Source: Ignavibacteriales bacterium (lineage in GTDB: Bacteria > Bacteroidota > Ignavibacteria > Ignavibacteriales > Ignavibacteriaceae). From it: a stretch of DNA of 45,431 nucleotides. Of the stretch, positions 43,792 to 45,431 are shown in pieces. The position numbers were made by a program, and so were the translations under genes. Each line of letters begins with the position of its first letter. The stretch's first letter is position 1. The notes under the pieces were generated by a model, which did not search any database, was not told the DNA's origin, and was given only the letters and a program-made list of their open reading frames with translations. The DNA lies in the NCBI GenBank assembly GCA_012517155.1, contig JAAYVN010000093.1:1-45431 (forward strand), in the 5' to 3' direction.

Positions 43792-43823
43792 AAAAAAGAC
43801 CGGGAGTTAGCGGTCTTTTATTT
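43792..43823 (-). terminator. Terminator of outer-membrane barrel gene
   Basis: On the minus strand AAAAGACCG and CGGTCTTTTTTT flank an 8-nt loop, giving a 9-bp stem and a seven-T tail. It lies about 15 nt after the stop of the 523-residue gene and separates it from the pfkB-type gene. Confidence 0.85.
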
Positions 43824-43836
43824 GATCTGTCGATTT

Positions 43837-45408
43837 TTAGAATCGCGTGTACATTTTAAGTTCCAGTCCATTGAATTCGGGTTCATATCTGCAAACTCCT
43901 CCGACACAAATGTTTCCTGCCTGGCGGGAACCATAGAGGAGTATAATATCAGAATGATTCCCAAGTTTATAACTTAACTGAAGAAATTTCCATGTTTTTC
44001 TGACTTTCCTTCCAGGGGTTGGCTCTTTTGTCTCCATAGTACCGTTGAAACTAAGTACAAGATCGGGTGAATGAAGAAATTCAAGAGTAAGTGCCTGATT
44101 ATAATAATCTTCTCCGGTTATTGATACATTAGTTTGCTGATGCTCGTATATCAAACGAATTGTATTCCTGTCATTCAGAGAGTATCTTACATCCAAAATC
44201 GGTGTGAAATTTTTTGTTGAGGAAGTCAGTTCCTCCGAATAACCAAAAGCCAGGGTAGTATAAATGGAATTAGTCAACTGATGATTTAACTGAGAATAGA
44301 ATTCCTTTAACTGAATCACCGGTTCGTTTGTAGTTTTTTGAATTCTCTGGTAGTATGAGGAGCGGGGGAGAGTTTTCGTCAGACTAAAGGAAGTAGTCAG
44401 GAAAGTAAAGTCCCAGAAATTATAGTTTATTTCTACTTGTCCACCTTCCTCATTATTAGCGTCAAGTGCCGAGGGGTGTTTATTCAATAAGGAATAGGTG
44501 TAATCCCTGCGGGTTGCCGGGGGGGTGTTATAGTTAACTGTGCCGTCGCTAGAAGTAAAGGCAAAATTGTCATAAATTTTATACTCCCCAAGAATAGAAA
44601 AATTACCATAATAAAAACTCAAATTGCTGTAAAATCCCTTTCCAGCAATAAATTCATTGCCCTGAAAAACGTTTTCCTTTATATCTTCATTCTGTTTAAC
44701 AGCAAATTCGGTATAAATATCAAAATTATAGAATGAAGGCTGGAACCTGACAGATGCAAGAGAGGTGCGTGCCAACTGATCATTTTGCGGTTGATTAGAA
44801 AGGTAAGAGACGCCCATTTTCAAAAACCTAAGACCGCGATACTCTAAATCCACTGCATGCAGGATATCAGTTCTGCTCAAGTCCAGGTTTTCGGGCATAC
44901 CTGACAAAGCTGTAATTACAAAATCAGAATATCTCCCAAGGAATTTTACACCAAGCAGATTATTATCAATTCTGACATTTCTATCCTCAAAGCTTTTAAG
45001 GGTTAATCCCCTTCCAAACAATGCATAGTAATTTCCGACTGTGAATTCCCCCCCGGTATTTCTATCACCAATCTCAGCTTTTATATACTTAAAACCAAAG
45101 TCAGCAAACCTTTTTTTTCCTCTGTTAACAGCACTGCTGGGGTCATTAGGTTGAAAAGTATCGAAGCGAAATCCGGCAGAAAAGATTCCACTTCGGAAAT
45201 CAAGATTGAACCAGTCTTCTGTAATTTCCAGCTTCTTGCTCATATCGTACGAATATTTGATTTGATTTGAGAAACTCAGACCTTCGGGAAGCTGAAACTC
45301 TTGTCCCCGAACGGTTGAAAACAGCAGGACAAAAGCCAGAGGGGTCAGGAGTAATATCTCATTAATCGGCAGACCGGAGAACAGAGGAGAGGATTTTTTA
45401 AAAAGCAT
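43837..45408 (-). CDS. Outer-membrane beta-barrel protein candidate (DUF6029-like)
   Basis: A 523-residue exported protein. The N-terminus has a hydrophobic signal ('EILLLTPLAFVLLFSTVRGQ'); the rest is alternating polar/aromatic strands ending in a C-terminal 'FNGLELKMYTRF' with terminal Phe, as in many outer-membrane barrels. 'GVKFLGRYSDFVITALSG' and 'FNLDFRSGIFSAGFRFDTF' resemble what I remember as DUF6029 of Bacteroidota; that name is from memory. No plug or TonB box was noticed. An in-frame TGA 12 nt upstream shows that the start lies inside the window. Function unknown. Confidence 0.75.
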   Translation of the reverse strand: MLFKKSSPLFSGLPINEILLLTPLAFVLLFSTVRGQEFQLPEGLSFSNQIKYSYDMSKKLEITEDWFNLDFRSGIFSAGFRFDTFQPNDPSSAVNRGKKRFADFGFKYIKAEIGDRNTGGEFTVGNYYALFGRGLTLKSFEDRNVRIDNNLLGVKFLGRYSDFVITALSGMPENLDLSRTDILHAVDLEYRGLRFLKMGVSYLSNQPQNDQLARTSLASVRFQPSFYNFDIYTEFAVKQNEDIKENVFQGNEFIAGKGFYSNLSFYYGNFSILGEYKIYDNFAFTSSDGTVNYNTPPATRRDYTYSLLNKHPSALDANNEEGGQVEINYNFWDFTFLTTSFSLTKTLPRSSYYQRIQKTTNEPVIQLKEFYSQLNHQLTNSIYTTLAFGYSEELTSSTKNFTPILDVRYSLNDRNTIRLIYEHQQTNVSITGEDYYNQALTLEFLHSPDLVLSFNGTMETKEPTPGRKVRKTWKFLQLSYKLGNHSDIILLYGSRQAGNICVGGVCRYEPEFNGLELKMYTRF

Positions 45409-45431
45409 AGGGCTACTTCATCATATCCAAG

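Noticed and set aside
43678-43977. 99-codon plus-strand open frame
   Set aside because: Runs through the minus-strand terminator and into the end of the barrel gene on the other strand; no recognisable features.

Overview
The window looks like an AT-rich chromosomal segment of a Bacteroidota/Chlorobi-group bacterium, most likely Ignavibacteria. The evidence is a type IX secretion C-terminal domain of the PNPFNP kind on the first gene, an S46 dipeptidyl peptidase, a DUF2723 membrane glycosyltransferase, frequent TTG/GTG starts, and promoters with TAnnTTTG-like -10 boxes (the same TATATTTG precedes recG, hemL and an ATP-grasp gene). No rRNA, tRNA, transposase, integrase, phage gene or CRISPR array was seen, so this is ordinary chromosome with some accessory surface-glycan and biosynthetic clusters.

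Layout. 1-2142: 3' end of a large secreted FN3-like protein, closed by a strong bidirectional terminator. 2225-7889 (-): glycosyltransferase, polyprenyl-phosphate sugar transferase, S46 peptidase and a metallo-beta-lactamase-fold hydrolase. 7890-8325: divergent control region with a six-copy 11-bp tandem array. 8326-16020 (+): tightly overlapping run of GT2/GT4 glycosyltransferases with a MurJ/Wzx-type flippase, ending in NAD kinase and a thioredoxin-like protein. 16034-19828 (-): compact four-gene operon of two D-Ala-D-Ala-ligase-like ATP-grasp enzymes, a GNAT acetyltransferase and a lysine 2,3-aminomutase. 19943-22138 (-): recG. 22139-22591: a second divergent control region with another six-copy 11-bp array. 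22592-23881 (+): hemL. 23892-26453 (-): YciO/TsaC-type protein, MTA/SAH-deaminase-like amidohydrolase, rdgB. 26624-31014 (-): GT9 heptosyltransferase-like gene, DUF2723 protein and a small orphan. 31128-39160 (+): GT2, pseudouridine synthase, VWA-OmpA protein, YitT-like membrane protein, SurA/PpiC-type foldase, Rieske protein, QueG, thioredoxin reductase. 39196-45408 (-): HAD phosphatase, secreted GH13 amylase, RmlD-like reductase, PfkB kinase, outer-membrane barrel candidate.

How it fits together. Three blocks (5.4-7.9, 8.3-14.6 and 26.6-31.8 kb) point to assembly of a cell-surface polysaccharide or glycoprotein: an initiating phosphoglycosyltransferase, several GTs, a lipid-linked flippase and a GT-C-type membrane enzyme. 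The envelope theme continues with T9SS cargo, an OmpA-type anchor, a periplasmic foldase and an outer-membrane barrel.

The best candidate for an undescribed system is the KamA/GNAT/double ATP-grasp operon. It has the parts to make beta-lysine, ligate it to one or two partners and acetylate the product. Its first gene appears to use a non-AUG start just downstream of a clear promoter. The paired 11-bp arrays, at matching positions in the two largest intergenic gaps, are the most unusual non-coding signal.
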